Part shown: positions 23,496-32,223 of the stretch, piece by piece | Position numbering within the stretch: position 1 is the first letter of the stretch | How the letters are laid out: each line of letters starts with the position of its first letter | Assembly: GCA_002319795.1 (NCBI GenBank) | Contig: DCFU01000004.1 | Span: 1,019 to 65,018 of the forward strand | Direction of reading: 5' to 3' | DNA from: Megamonas sp. UBA1796 | Lineage (GTDB): Bacteria; Bacillota; Negativicutes; Selenomonadales; Selenomonadaceae | DNA length: 64,000 bases | Position numbers and translations under genes: made by a program | Notes under the pieces: generated by a model | Database searches by the model: none | The model's input: only the letters and a program-made list of their open reading frames with translations | What the model was told of the DNA's origin: nothing

Positions 23496-25801
23496 TTGCG
23501 GCCTCCGTTTTCAGGGATTATCGTGAGCCTATGACAATAGGCATTACGCACGATGAATCCATCGGCTTTCGCTTCATACTCTATCCAGTAGGTTATATTG
23601 GCAGGCTGGAAATAAGCGATATAAGATCCGCTTCCGGCGGTCTGCATTTTCTCTCCCGTGCTTTCGGCATGGGTAATGACCTGTTTTACATCATCGATGA
23701 GTATCCTTCTGCTTTCCATAATGCGCAATACTTCTTCAGAAATGATGAGTTTCATGTCATTGTTTTCTTTTTCCATCCTTTCACCCCAAACTTCTTGCAA
23801 TAGCAAGCGCTTTAGCCTCGCTTTGTTTTCCTGACGTTCTGAAAAGCCTGGGCTATGTAGGGCTCCGTTGGCAGCTGTGGAACCAAAGATAATATCCAGC
23901 AGATGGTAGGTCTGTTTTCCCTGCCCCACGAAATTATCCCGGCACATAGAACAATAAACCACATAATCGGCTTCGCTTTCATGGATTCGCCTATCAATCA
24001 CTTTATTGGCCACTTCTTGATTAGTTAAGAACATCAGGCCGCCATAACCACAACAGACGGTATTTTTCCGATTCAACGACAGTTCTTCGAAGGAATGTCC
24101 CATTTTCTCCAATAGGTGCCGGATGCTTTCCTGCAGTTCAGCATCGAGCCTGGTTGTGCAACTATCATGTATAGCCAGTTTTTTCGAAGTGCTGGTCTTT
24201 GTATCTGGTAAACCGATACGATCCAACAAAGTCCATAACGTCTCAACCGGCATATCAGGCACATATTGCTTGAAAAGGCTGTAACAAGTAGGACAGGCCG
24301 TTACGACTTTAGGAGCTCCCAGGCTGCGCCAAGTATCCTGCATGGCCTGCATGGTTTCCTGAAACAAAGCCTTGTTTCCGCTCCAGTCGGCTGGGGCTCC
24401 GCAGCATCCCAGCATCAGACCGACCCCACCCGTCAGCTTGCTGCATAAGTAAAGATACATATCTTTGACATGTCCAGGTGCAGAAGCGGCAAGCTGGCAG
24501 CCTGGATAAAATACGAAACGACTTGTAGTATGCCCTGGCTGATGCCTGGTGAGTAAAAATTCATCACCAGTGCTGAACTGCATGTCCCTTAAGGCAAATT
24601 CATAGACCGATGGGGGCATTTTGCCTGTTTCTACCATCCGTTGGCGGGCTTGATGACAAATCTCTCCCATATTCAGCTTGCCGGGGCAAACTTGTTCGCA
24701 AAGGCCACATAGGCTGCAGGAGTTGATCAGTTTGTTCGCCCTGTGGATACCCATGACAATGGATAGGTTATTATATATCTCACGCACGTATTGTTTCGGG
24801 AATTTGTGAAAATGGGCGAGGTATTCACAAACCTTGACACATTCCATACATTCGCACAATAAGCAGCGGCCTGCCTCTTGCAGGGCTTCCTCTTTCGTAT
24901 AGCCATTTACGGGGTCAGCAGCCGCTACCATTGATACAGGCACTATGCCTTTTGTGCTGGGACAGAGTAATGAATTGGATAACCCTTCGTTTTCCCTGTT
25001 TGCTGTCAAAGACGCATTTTGCAAAAATCTGTCTATCGAGATAGCCGCCTTCTTCCCTTCTGCAACCAAAGCGATTGGGGAATCAGCCCGAATAGGACTG
25101 CGCAGGCTGCCGCCAGCAAAGATCTTCTTGTGACTTGTTGCCAAAGAAACCGGATCAACCTTTATTCCGCCTTCTGCTGTTGCGTCCAGGCGGAATTCGT
25201 TCATTTCCAAAGGAATCGTCGCATACACAGCATCAAAATCTGCCAGAAGGCTATCGAGAAATCTTATCCTGGTATCGTAATGGATTTTTAAAGGAATTTT
25301 TGCAAAAACCGAAAAATCATCAAGTATCGCTTGACGAGGCAACATTTTTTCAGAAATGTCCCATAGACTTCCCCCTAAACGGTCAGCCGCCTCGAATAAT
25401 TCCACAATATATCCCTTGCAGCCGAGTTCCCAAGCTGCCGTCAGGCCACTCAGACCAGCACCAACGACAGCCACTTTCTTGTCTTTTCTTGGGAGTACTG
25501 TGATTGCAATTGCTGTGTGGTTCTGATTCACACAAAACCGTTCCAAAGCACTTATAAAAATTGGCATTTCGATTTCTTTACGGGTACATCCCTGTTGACA
25601 GGGCATATCGCAGATCCTGCTGATGATTCTCGGAAAGGGCACCATTCTATGATACAAAGCAAATCCCTCTGCAGGATTGCCTTTCCTAATGGAATCGACT
25701 ATGCCCCGCACATCGACATGGATTGGGCATCTGGTGATGCAGCCGGGAGGATTGCCCTGAATGCATCTGGCTTCGCGTTCCCGCAATGTTTTCTGATCCA
25801 T
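23492..25801 (-). CDS. FAD/dicluster oxidoreductase with CCG domains (DVU_1558 type)
   Basis: A 769-residue fused electron-transfer protein. The N-terminus (about 1-90) resembles the iron-sulfur domain of the GltD family (CIQGNPPGCITRCPIHVDVRG, CDMPCQQGCTRKEIEMP). A FAD/NAD-binding domain follows (KVAVVGAGLSGLTAAWELG at about 107), then ferredoxin-type cysteines (CLLCECMECVKVCEY; CSLCGLCEQVCPG), then two CCG-type domains (LMLGCCGAPADW; NTVCCGYGGL) like those of heterodisulfide reductase HdrB or GlpC. It is well placed to accept electrons from the aldehyde oxidoreductase encoded just upstream. ATG 25801 follows GGGAG. A conserved NAD-binding glycine motif in the second nucleotide domain is not obvious. 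Confidence 0.85.
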   Translation of the reverse strand: MDQKTLREREARCIQGNPPGCITRCPIHVDVRGIVDSIRKGNPAEGFALYHRMVPFPRIISRICDMPCQQGCTRKEIEMPIFISALERFCVNQNHTAIAITVLPRKDKKVAVVGAGLSGLTAAWELGCKGYIVELFEAADRLGGSLWDISEKMLPRQAILDDFSVFAKIPLKIHYDTRIRFLDSLLADFDAVYATIPLEMNEFRLDATAEGGIKVDPVSLATSHKKIFAGGSLRSPIRADSPIALVAEGKKAAISIDRFLQNASLTANRENEGLSNSLLCPSTKGIVPVSMVAAADPVNGYTKEEALQEAGRCLLCECMECVKVCEYLAHFHKFPKQYVREIYNNLSIVMGIHRANKLINSCSLCGLCEQVCPGKLNMGEICHQARQRMVETGKMPPSVYEFALRDMQFSTGDEFLLTRHQPGHTTSRFVFYPGCQLAASAPGHVKDMYLYLCSKLTGGVGLMLGCCGAPADWSGNKALFQETMQAMQDTWRSLGAPKVVTACPTCYSLFKQYVPDMPVETLWTLLDRIGLPDTKTSTSKKLAIHDSCTTRLDAELQESIRHLLEKMGHSFEELSLNRKNTVCCGYGGLMFLTNQEVANKVIDRRIHESEADYVVYCSMCRDNFVGQGKQTYHLLDIIFGSTAANGALHSPGFSERQENKARLKRLLLQEVWGERMEKENNDMKLIISEEVLRIMESRRILIDDVKQVITHAESTGEKMQTAGSGSYIAYFQPANITYWIEYEAKADGFIVRNAYCHRLTIIPENGGRK

Positions 25802-25884
25802 AGCAGCTCCCTTCTCCTTAATATGGAACAACCAAACCGAACACTATCATCCAACTTTCCGGATCGCTATGGGTTTATAGGTTT

Positions 25885-28638
25885 TTATACAGTTCCTTGT
25901 TTCTTGGCAGCCAGAGCATCCAATCCAGCCTTCACTTTTTCCGGCAGAGCAGGAACCGCATAGAGACGTACGCCACAAGCGTTATAAATTGCGTTGAGAA
26001 TTGCTGGATGCGGAGCTGTCAAAGGACCCTCGCCTACACCAGCAGCACCATAGGGGCCATTTTCACGCGGGGTGACATTATAGATGATTTCCATGTCATC
26101 CGGAATATCTTTGATGAATGGTAAACCGCAGCCGACCAGGGTCGTATGTTTTTTGAGGTCTTCAAAATCTTCGGTGAGTGCCAGGCCTATGCCTTGAGCT
26201 AAGCCACCATAGACCTGACCATCACAAGTCGTCCTATTGGTAAGTGTACCAACATCCTGAACGGTCACAAAGCGAACAACCGTCACTTTGCCGGTCTTCA
26301 TATCGACTTCGACTTCAGGCATGAACAGTGCATACATATAAATTGGGAACGGCTTGCCTTGCATAGTTTCCAAATTACAGTCAGTGCACATGGAAGCTGT
26401 CCAGGAACCATCATAGTGGAGCGGCAGTTTCTCATCGACCATTTCCTGATAAGTCCGGAAGGTTCCATCCGGTTTACGCATCGCATTGACAAGCATCTCA
26501 CTGGCCACCCGGGTGGCATTGCCGGTCATGACGTTTTGTCGGCTACCGCCAGACGGGCCGCTTGCCGGGGTAAAGGCTGTATCATTCATGACGAGCTTGA
26601 TCTGCGCAGGCGTGATCCCCATTTGGCGGAGTGTCTCATGCGCATGTGTCAGGGTTGCCAAATCGGCCCCTTGTCCATGATCCTGCCAAGAGTTTCCTAT
26701 GGTCACTGTACCATCGGGGTTCAACTCGGACCAGGCGTGGGAACTGTCGGCACCATCCAAGCCACAGCCATATATACCAAGAGCTAAGCCTACACCACGT
26801 TTCTTTTCAGGGGTCGAAACCTCTTTACAGCGCTTCTTGGCCTCTTGCCAATAGGGACGAAGCTTGTCCAACATTTCTGGCAGGCAGAACACTTCCGGCT
26901 CCTGTCCGGTCGGCGTAGTCGAGCCGGGACGATAAACATTCTTATAACGTAATTCCAAGGGGTCCATACCAAGCTTTTCGGCGAGTTCATCAATGCAGAT
27001 TTCGGAAGACAAAAAGGCTTTTGGAGATCCATAGGCACGGAAAGCGGAACCCCAAGCATGATTGGTGCATACGCACTTGCCTTTGCCGCGAATATTCGGG
27101 ATATCATAGCCAGCACCTGTAAACTGTCCTTGCCGGATACAGTTCAGGTCACCGAATTCACTATAGGGACCATGATCGAGCCACCACCGGGTCTCCATCC
27201 CCAGTATTTTGCCCGTTTTATCAGCAGCAAGCTTGGTCCTTACAAGTGCTGGGGAACGCTTGCCCGTATAGGTGATTTGTTGGAACATGTTGAATACGAG
27301 CGAAACCGGCTTACCGTCGCAGGCCAGGCAGGCAACCCCCAGCAAAGCTTCATTCGTCGGGCTGAATTTATAGCCGAAAGTCGCACCTGTCGGATTTGCG
27401 ACGAGACGCAATTTTTCTGGTTCAATTCCAATACCTGCGACAATCATGGCGTGATGCAGATGCAAAGCTATGCTCTTGGAATGGATGGTCAAACGGCCCT
27501 CTTCATCCATATAGGCCGATCCACAATCAGGCTCGAGCGGCAGATGCGGCTGGCGGCTACAGTAAGTTTCAACTTCGGAAATGATGACGTCCGGTCTTTC
27601 CATAATTGGCTTCGTGTCTTCCCCTTTTACTACGCCTGTTTCAAAATAAACATTCGGAGTTCCTGGATGTATTTCGATGGCATCCGGAGCCATTGCAGCC
27701 GGAGCGCTCATATATGCCGGCAATATTTCAAGATCGACTTTCACGGCTTTAGCCGCCGCTTTGGCATGTGCTTCCGTGTCTGCAGCTACGATTGCAATGG
27801 CATCACCGAACTGGAATACCTTTTCATCGCATAGGATAGGACGATCCCAGCCATCTCCTTTATTGCTTGGGAACGTGATGAGCCCGGCGATCCTGTTTTT
27901 CCCTTTTACATCTTTATGCGTGATGACTTTATACACACCAGGCATTTTTTCAGCAGCGGAAGTATCGATTCCTTTGAGATTCGCGTGCGATACCTCAGCT
28001 TGGACCAAAGCCAAACGCAAGGTTCCTACAGGCATCTGCAGTGCAACATCAGCACCGAAGTCCCAGGTGCCAGTGACCTTTTGCAAGGCAGAAGGTCGAA
28101 TGTACGTCGTTCCATAGATTTTATTCCCTACAGGTTTAAAGATTAAATCATCCTTGCGCATCTCGCCCCGCAAAATCTTAGATGCTGCCATGACTGCATC
28201 GACTAAAGGTTTGTAACCTGTGCAACGGCAAGCATTCCGGTTCTTGTTGAACCAATCACGTACTTCTTGCCTCGTCGGATTAGGATTTTCGTCGAGCAGA
28301 ACCTTGGATGACAAGATAAATCCCGGACTGCAAAAGCCGCATTGTGCGCATCCATAAGCCATCCAGGCCACCTGTAACGGATGGAGATTATGCGGGGTCG
28401 CCAACCCTTCAATCGTAGTGATATTGGCTTCGTCGGGCACGCGCTTCATCTTGACGATACAGGACCTGACCACCCGCCCATCCATAATAATAGAGCAGGT
28501 GCCGCATTGCCCCTGATTACAACCAACCTTACAGCCTGTCAGCAACAATTGCTCTCTCAATACGCTAGCCAAAGTGCTTTCCTGGTCGACAATCAATGTT
28601 CGAGGAATACCATTGATATTGAGTATTTTTTTTTGCAT
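25885..28638 (-). CDS. MOP-type molybdenum aldehyde oxidoreductase
   Basis: A 917-residue single-chain xanthine oxidase family enzyme. The plant-type [2Fe-2S] ligands fall at C40, C45, C48 and C60 and the second cluster at C100, C103, C137 and C139, the same numbers as in Desulfovibrio gigas Mop (907 residues) as I recall it. The large molybdenum domain ends with ENGPYGAAGVGEGPLTAP, which carries the catalytic glutamate in GVGE. There is no FAD domain, as in Mop. It would oxidise aldehydes (or another hydroxylation substrate) using a molybdopterin cytosine dinucleotide cofactor in the cytoplasm. It is the first gene of the operon, starting at ATG 28638, about 110 bp after a -24/-12 promoter. 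The physiological substrate is not known. Confidence 0.92.
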   Translation of the reverse strand: MQKKILNINGIPRTLIVDQESTLASVLREQLLLTGCKVGCNQGQCGTCSIIMDGRVVRSCIVKMKRVPDEANITTIEGLATPHNLHPLQVAWMAYGCAQCGFCSPGFILSSKVLLDENPNPTRQEVRDWFNKNRNACRCTGYKPLVDAVMAASKILRGEMRKDDLIFKPVGNKIYGTTYIRPSALQKVTGTWDFGADVALQMPVGTLRLALVQAEVSHANLKGIDTSAAEKMPGVYKVITHKDVKGKNRIAGLITFPSNKGDGWDRPILCDEKVFQFGDAIAIVAADTEAHAKAAAKAVKVDLEILPAYMSAPAAMAPDAIEIHPGTPNVYFETGVVKGEDTKPIMERPDVIISEVETYCSRQPHLPLEPDCGSAYMDEEGRLTIHSKSIALHLHHAMIVAGIGIEPEKLRLVANPTGATFGYKFSPTNEALLGVACLACDGKPVSLVFNMFQQITYTGKRSPALVRTKLAADKTGKILGMETRWWLDHGPYSEFGDLNCIRQGQFTGAGYDIPNIRGKGKCVCTNHAWGSAFRAYGSPKAFLSSEICIDELAEKLGMDPLELRYKNVYRPGSTTPTGQEPEVFCLPEMLDKLRPYWQEAKKRCKEVSTPEKKRGVGLALGIYGCGLDGADSSHAWSELNPDGTVTIGNSWQDHGQGADLATLTHAHETLRQMGITPAQIKLVMNDTAFTPASGPSGGSRQNVMTGNATRVASEMLVNAMRKPDGTFRTYQEMVDEKLPLHYDGSWTASMCTDCNLETMQGKPFPIYMYALFMPEVEVDMKTGKVTVVRFVTVQDVGTLTNRTTCDGQVYGGLAQGIGLALTEDFEDLKKHTTLVGCGLPFIKDIPDDMEIIYNVTPRENGPYGAAGVGEGPLTAPHPAILNAIYNACGVRLYAVPALPEKVKAGLDALAAKKQGTV

Positions 28639-28745
28639 TTTTTTTACTCCTTTTCATATGCTGTAGCGCAATAGACTTCTTCCCGGGCATTGGTAAAGGG
28701 CTGCCTGATTCCCTGAAAAGCAAAAGTCCCACTTGATTATCAAAG

Positions 28746-28763
28746 ATGCAATATCCATGCCAA
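28746..28763 (-). promoter_or_regulatory. Sigma-54 (-24/-12) promoter of the aldehyde oxidoreductase operon
   Basis: On the minus strand TTGGCATGGATATTGCAT carries GG and GC elements separated by exactly 10 bp, as required for sigma-54. It lies about 110 bp upstream of the oxidoreductase ATG and downstream of the activator gene that encodes a sigma-54-dependent regulator. Confidence 0.85.
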
Positions 28764-28811
28764 CCCAATCCTACCAAGAGGAGACGACACTACCACCTTG
28801 AAAAAGCACGT

Positions 28812-28846
28812 AAAAAAACCAACTATTTCAACAATAGTTGGTTTTT
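28812..28846 (-). terminator. Terminator of the sigma-54 activator gene
   Basis: A perfect 14-bp stem (28814-28827 with 28833-28846) and a 5-base loop are followed by seven T on the minus strand. It lies about 75 bp past the activator stop and upstream of the sigma-54 promoter, insulating the two transcripts. Confidence 0.85.
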
Positions 28847-28869
28847 ACAGGGAGCCTATTATACAAAAG

Positions 28870-28898
28870 TGTCACATAGATGTCACAAAAGTGTCACA
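28870..28898. promoter_or_regulatory. Upstream activator boxes: three TGTCACA repeats at 11-bp steps
   Basis: TGTCACA occurs at 28870, 28881 and 28892, exactly one helical turn apart, about 110-145 bp upstream of the -24/-12 promoter. This is the usual distance for enhancer sites of sigma-54 activators and the nearest gene encodes one. Confidence 0.75.
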
Positions 28899-28920
28899 CA
28901 GAATGACAGACATGAAACGA

Positions 28921-30972
28921 TTAATTATAAATGCCATATTGTTTCATTTTCCTATACAAAGTATTGCGTGAGATTCCCATGCTCTTGGCAGTCAGGCTGA
29001 CATTGCCCCCAAATTTCGACAAAAGTTTGAGAATTTTACCCTTCTCATGATGTTCGAGCTCTCGGCGCCGCTGTTCTCGCCAATAGGACGCTTCACCTCC
29101 AGGTAGAGAAGAATCGCCCTCGGCATCGGCTGTTTTTTCGCTATCGTGCCTATCAGCAGGCTGGTATCGTAATATTTCCTGTGGCATATTTTCCAAAGTA
29201 AGTCTATGTCCTTCCGTCAAGCTGACAATCCGCTCCACGACATTTTGCAACTCACGCACATTTCCTGGCCAGGTATATTGTTGAATTTGGACAAGAACCT
29301 CCGGGTCGATTGAAAATCCTCTATCGTGTTTATCTAAACGTTCTAAGAAATAATTAAAAAGCTGCACGATGTCTTCGAAACGTTCCCGCAATGGAGGTAT
29401 CATGATTGAAATGACATGCAAGCGATAATACAAATCCTTGCGAAAAGTTCCCTTTTCGACTTCTTCCTTTAAATTTTTATTCGTCGCACAAATGATACGC
29501 ACATCCACTGGAATCAATTTATCACCGCCAAGGCGTGTGACGCTTCGCTCTTGTATCACTCGCAGTAAAGCAACTTGTTGCTCCAACGGCATATCGCTGA
29601 TTTCATCCAAGAAAAGTGTACCTCCACCGGCGAGTTCAAATTTCCCAGGCTTTCCGCCCCGTTTTGCTCCCGTAAATGCACCGTCTGTATAACCGAAGAG
29701 CTCACTGCCAATCAATTCGCGCGGTATAGCGCCACAATTCACAGCAATGAATGGTCCGCCACGGCGGTCACTTTTATTATGGATTGCCTGTGCAAAAATC
29801 TCTTTGCCGGTACCGCTCTCTCCCTGCAATAAGACATTGGACATGGAATTGGCAGCCAGCGAGGCTATGCGGACAGCCTCGGAGATACCCTGACTCGTAC
29901 CGATGATGTCGCTGAACTGCAATGTCCCATAATGTCCACTGAAACGATTTACCAAATCCTGTACTTGCTGAATGGACCGTAGGAGAATCACCCCACCGAG
30001 TACTTTCCCCTGCTCATCGGTGATTGGCTCTACTGAAACCAGACAATGCAGGAGTCCCTTCCCGGAGTCCAGCATCAATTCTACATCGGCACAGGCCTCG
30101 CATCGCTCCAAGGTACGGTAGATAAACGCACACTTTTCTCGGAAAACAGATTCAATTTGGAATCCCGGCTTTATTTCGGATTGATGCTGGTCAAAGCCGA
30201 GGATCTGCCGTGCTATAGGGTTCATTTCACTAATAATCCCCTTGCTGTTGACCACGATGACACCATCCGACATCGTATTGAAAATATTGGTGAGGCGCTG
30301 GTTGGTTATCTTCAATTCATGGTTCTTGTTGCGGATGCTCAATTGCGCCATAATAGCCTCAGCTCCTGCTACAGCCATTCCTAAGGTATGCAGGTGAGCT
30401 GCTGCGGAAGCTCCTGAAATATCAAGAGCACCCAACAGATTCCCCCCCATGTCAAGGATGGGAGAAGCAGAACATGTTAATCCGTGATGTTGGCGGCAGT
30501 AATGTTCGGGGCCAGAGACCTGAATAGGCTTTTTCAAAACCAAGGCAGTACCGATAGCATTCGTACCAGCCTCGTTCTCACTCCAGCTGGCTCCTTGGTA
30601 AAAGCTCACGGTCATGGGATTTTGTAACGTATCTCGGTCTCCCATGATTTCCATGATATATCCGCGCACATCTGTCAAGGCAACGACAAAACCCGAACCG
30701 GCGACTACTTCATAAAGATTCTGCATGAACGGCTTGGCAATTTCAATCAATTCTGTATTTTGCTCCAATAATACGGCCAGACTGTTTGCGCCCAGGCCAG
30801 CATGCACACGATGCTCCATGGGATCTGTTGAGGCTTTTCGACAGCGGATCCAAGAATCCAAGATATCTTTTTTCACCTTAGGAAAGGCCCCCGCATTGAT
30901 TTGTGACGACATAATAAAGTTTTGCCATGATGATCCAATCGTGTCGGTACATTTTTCAATAGAAATCTGCAT
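28921..30972 (-). CDS. Sigma-54-dependent transcriptional activator, AcoR-like
   Basis: A 683-residue enhancer-binding protein. The N-terminal half (about 40-215) is a GAF-like sensor with the SWSENEAGTNAIGTALVL and CSASPILDMGGNLLGALDIS motifs typical of AcoR relatives, followed by a PAS domain (about 230-340, NTMSDGVIVVNSKGIISEMN). The AAA+ domain has Walker A GESGTGKE, the sigma-54 contact loop DGAFTGAKRGG, Walker B GGTLFLDEISDM and the arginine finger region. A Fis-type helix-turn-helix closes the protein (GGNVSLTAKSMGISRNTLYR). ATG 30972 is preceded by GGTGG. It almost certainly drives the adjacent oxidoreductase operon through the TGTCACA boxes. The PAS domain has the cysteines CERCEACADVEL-like (RCEACA), which might sense redox or metal. 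Confidence 0.92.
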   Translation of the reverse strand: MQISIEKCTDTIGSSWQNFIMSSQINAGAFPKVKKDILDSWIRCRKASTDPMEHRVHAGLGANSLAVLLEQNTELIEIAKPFMQNLYEVVAGSGFVVALTDVRGYIMEIMGDRDTLQNPMTVSFYQGASWSENEAGTNAIGTALVLKKPIQVSGPEHYCRQHHGLTCSASPILDMGGNLLGALDISGASAAAHLHTLGMAVAGAEAIMAQLSIRNKNHELKITNQRLTNIFNTMSDGVIVVNSKGIISEMNPIARQILGFDQHQSEIKPGFQIESVFREKCAFIYRTLERCEACADVELMLDSGKGLLHCLVSVEPITDEQGKVLGGVILLRSIQQVQDLVNRFSGHYGTLQFSDIIGTSQGISEAVRIASLAANSMSNVLLQGESGTGKEIFAQAIHNKSDRRGGPFIAVNCGAIPRELIGSELFGYTDGAFTGAKRGGKPGKFELAGGGTLFLDEISDMPLEQQVALLRVIQERSVTRLGGDKLIPVDVRIICATNKNLKEEVEKGTFRKDLYYRLHVISIMIPPLRERFEDIVQLFNYFLERLDKHDRGFSIDPEVLVQIQQYTWPGNVRELQNVVERIVSLTEGHRLTLENMPQEILRYQPADRHDSEKTADAEGDSSLPGGEASYWREQRRRELEHHEKGKILKLLSKFGGNVSLTAKSMGISRNTLYRKMKQYGIYN

Positions 30973-31052
30973 ATTGTCACCCACCTGTCATTCAATCCCC
31001 GAAAAGCCATTATTTTTATGATTACAAATAGCTATACCAAAGGGTCTGTAGC

Positions 31053-31101
31053 GTTTCTCCCTGCAGCTTCAGTGCTGCCCACAACCAAAAACTGGTGAAA
31101 C
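31053..31101 (-). promoter_or_regulatory. Possible structured 5' leader of the sigma-54 activator
   Basis: Read on the minus strand, GTTTC and GAAAC close a domain that holds two hairpins, ACCA-TGGT and GCAGC-GCTGC. The result would be a three-way junction between the promoter and the start codon. I do not match it to a known riboswitch class. Confidence 0.35.
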
Positions 31102-31150
31102 AGGGCATGTCAGCTATCGAGTAGTCATCCTCCCGGTAATCCATCTTTAT

Positions 31151-31180
31151 ATTATACCCAGATGGATAAAAAAAAAGCAA
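31151..31180 (-). promoter_or_regulatory. Sigma-70 promoter candidate of the sigma-54 activator
   Basis: TATAAT (31151-31156) lies 18 bp from TTGCTT (31175-31180) in minus-strand reading, giving a leader of about 170 bases. Confidence 0.5.
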
Positions 31181-31236
31181 TAGATAGCTGCGTCAAAAAC
31201 CTTTCCAGCGCTAGGTTTACCATAGATATGTTACAA

Positions 31237-31281
31237 AAACAAAGCATAACACAAAGCTCCCCTTTGTGTTATGCTTTGTTT
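31237..31281. terminator. Long perfect hairpin, bidirectional terminator candidate
   Basis: A perfect 20-bp stem (31237-31256 with 31262-31281) and a 5-base loop. The outer part is A/T-rich (AAACAAAG...CTTTGTTT), giving short U runs in either direction. It separates the DUF5670-like gene from the activator leader. Confidence 0.55.
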
Positions 31282-31330
31282 GCCGGCAAAAACGTTGCAA
31301 GACGTAGTACAACTGCCACGAACTGTATGT

Positions 31331-31362
31331 AAAAAAAGGACAGAGAATATATCCCCTGCCCT
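31331..31362 (-). terminator. Terminator behind the small DUF5670-like gene
   Basis: An 11-bp stem with three G-U pairs (31337-31347 with 31352-31362) is followed by seven T on the minus strand. Confidence 0.7.
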
Positions 31363-31395
31363 CTTTAAAACACAATATTTGACAAAGAACGCATT

Positions 31396-31545
31396 CTACC
31401 ATGAACGTCTTCCTGAAATGAAGTTAACCAAAAACATCACGACGGCAATTACAAGTAAAATATGAAGCAGACCGCCCAGTGTATATGAAGTAAGCATACC
31501 AATCAGCCACATCACGACTAAGATAATGATGATTGTATTTAACAT
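31396..31545 (-). CDS. Small membrane protein, DUF5670 (lmo0937) type
   Basis: A 49-residue protein consisting of two hydrophobic segments (about residues 3-16 and 24-41) and a basic tail (SGRRSW). The pattern MLNTIIIILVVMWLIG, then GGLLHILLVIAVVMFLVN and SGRR matches the short lmo0937/DUF5670 membrane peptides common in Firmicutes, often linked to stress. The ATG at 31545 has a GGAAGG box, and a terminator follows the stop. Function of the family is not known. Confidence 0.78.
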   Translation of the reverse strand: MLNTIIIILVVMWLIGMLTSYTLGGLLHILLVIAVVMFLVNFISGRRSW

Positions 31546-31794
31546 GTTTTACCTTCCTTCATTTTTTTATTTACAGATCAGAACATTTTTACAACGTTCT
31601 TTCATCATCCAACAACGTTGTGCGTTGATGAAAGAATGATTTATTAATTTGTAACTCAAAACTGTATCTGTGAATAGCTCGGCCTCATCTATCTATGAGT
31701 AGTATGCAATACTTTCATTTTGCGATGTAAAAAAATATTGTAGCTCTGATTTCTCAAAACCACAACATTTATTATAGTGTCTTTTAAATTTAGG

Positions 31795-32223
31795 TTATTT
31801 ATTATTTGGGAACAACTGCAGTACAGTTGCTTCAATTTCAACAACCTTCAAATCATGTTGTTGATTTTCAATCCATTGACGGTCATTCCAATCCTGCCAT
31901 TCTTCATTATCGTAACGTTGCAATGCAACTTCATGTCTTTGCATTTCTAGTTCATTAAGATACTGTCTTTCATTATCTTGCTGAAGATACAAATCATGTC
32001 GTTGGTTTTCTTTTACCTGGCGATCATTCCAATCTTTCACATTTTCATTAGCATGCTGCTTTAGTTCTACGGAATGTCGTTGAATTTCTTGTAAATGTTG
32101 ATCATTATGTTGTTGTTGCCAATCCTCCCTGGGAGAAGCCTCTGACAGCGTTGTATTAAGACCAATTTGCATTACACCTGCCATCAACGAACAAATAAGA
32201 AGTTTTTTTATAAGTGTTTTCAT
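31795..32223 (-). CDS. Secreted Q/H-rich repeat protein, function unknown
   Basis: A 142-residue protein with a signal peptide (MKTLIKKLLICSLMAGVMQI, cleavage probably after the SEAS segment near residue 29). The mature part is rich in Gln, His, Asn and Asp and has a repeated unit: DWNDRQVKENQRHDL and DWNDRQWIENQQHDL, with a weaker first copy DWQQQHNDQHLQEIQRH. The units are about 47 residues apart and predicted to be helical, possibly coiled coil. ATG 32223 has AAAGGA upstream. The histidines could bind metal; this is speculation. It stands alone between intergenic stretches. Confidence 0.72.
   Translation of the reverse strand: MKTLIKKLLICSLMAGVMQIGLNTTLSEASPREDWQQQHNDQHLQEIQRHSVELKQHANENVKDWNDRQVKENQRHDLYLQQDNERQYLNELEMQRHEVALQRYDNEEWQDWNDRQWIENQQHDLKVVEIEATVLQLFPNNK

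Larger units (their letters stand above)
30973..31395. other. 420-bp gap with promoter, possible structured leader and two terminators
   Basis: It contains the activator's promoter, a candidate three-way-junction leader (31053-31101), a 20-bp-stem hairpin (31237-31281) and a terminator behind the small DUF5670-like gene (31331-31362). No coding frame is convincing. Confidence 0.55.

Noticed and set aside
27058..27834. Plus-strand frame of 258 codons
   Set aside because: Antisense to the molybdenum domain of the aldehyde oxidoreductase; open only because of codon bias on the real strand.
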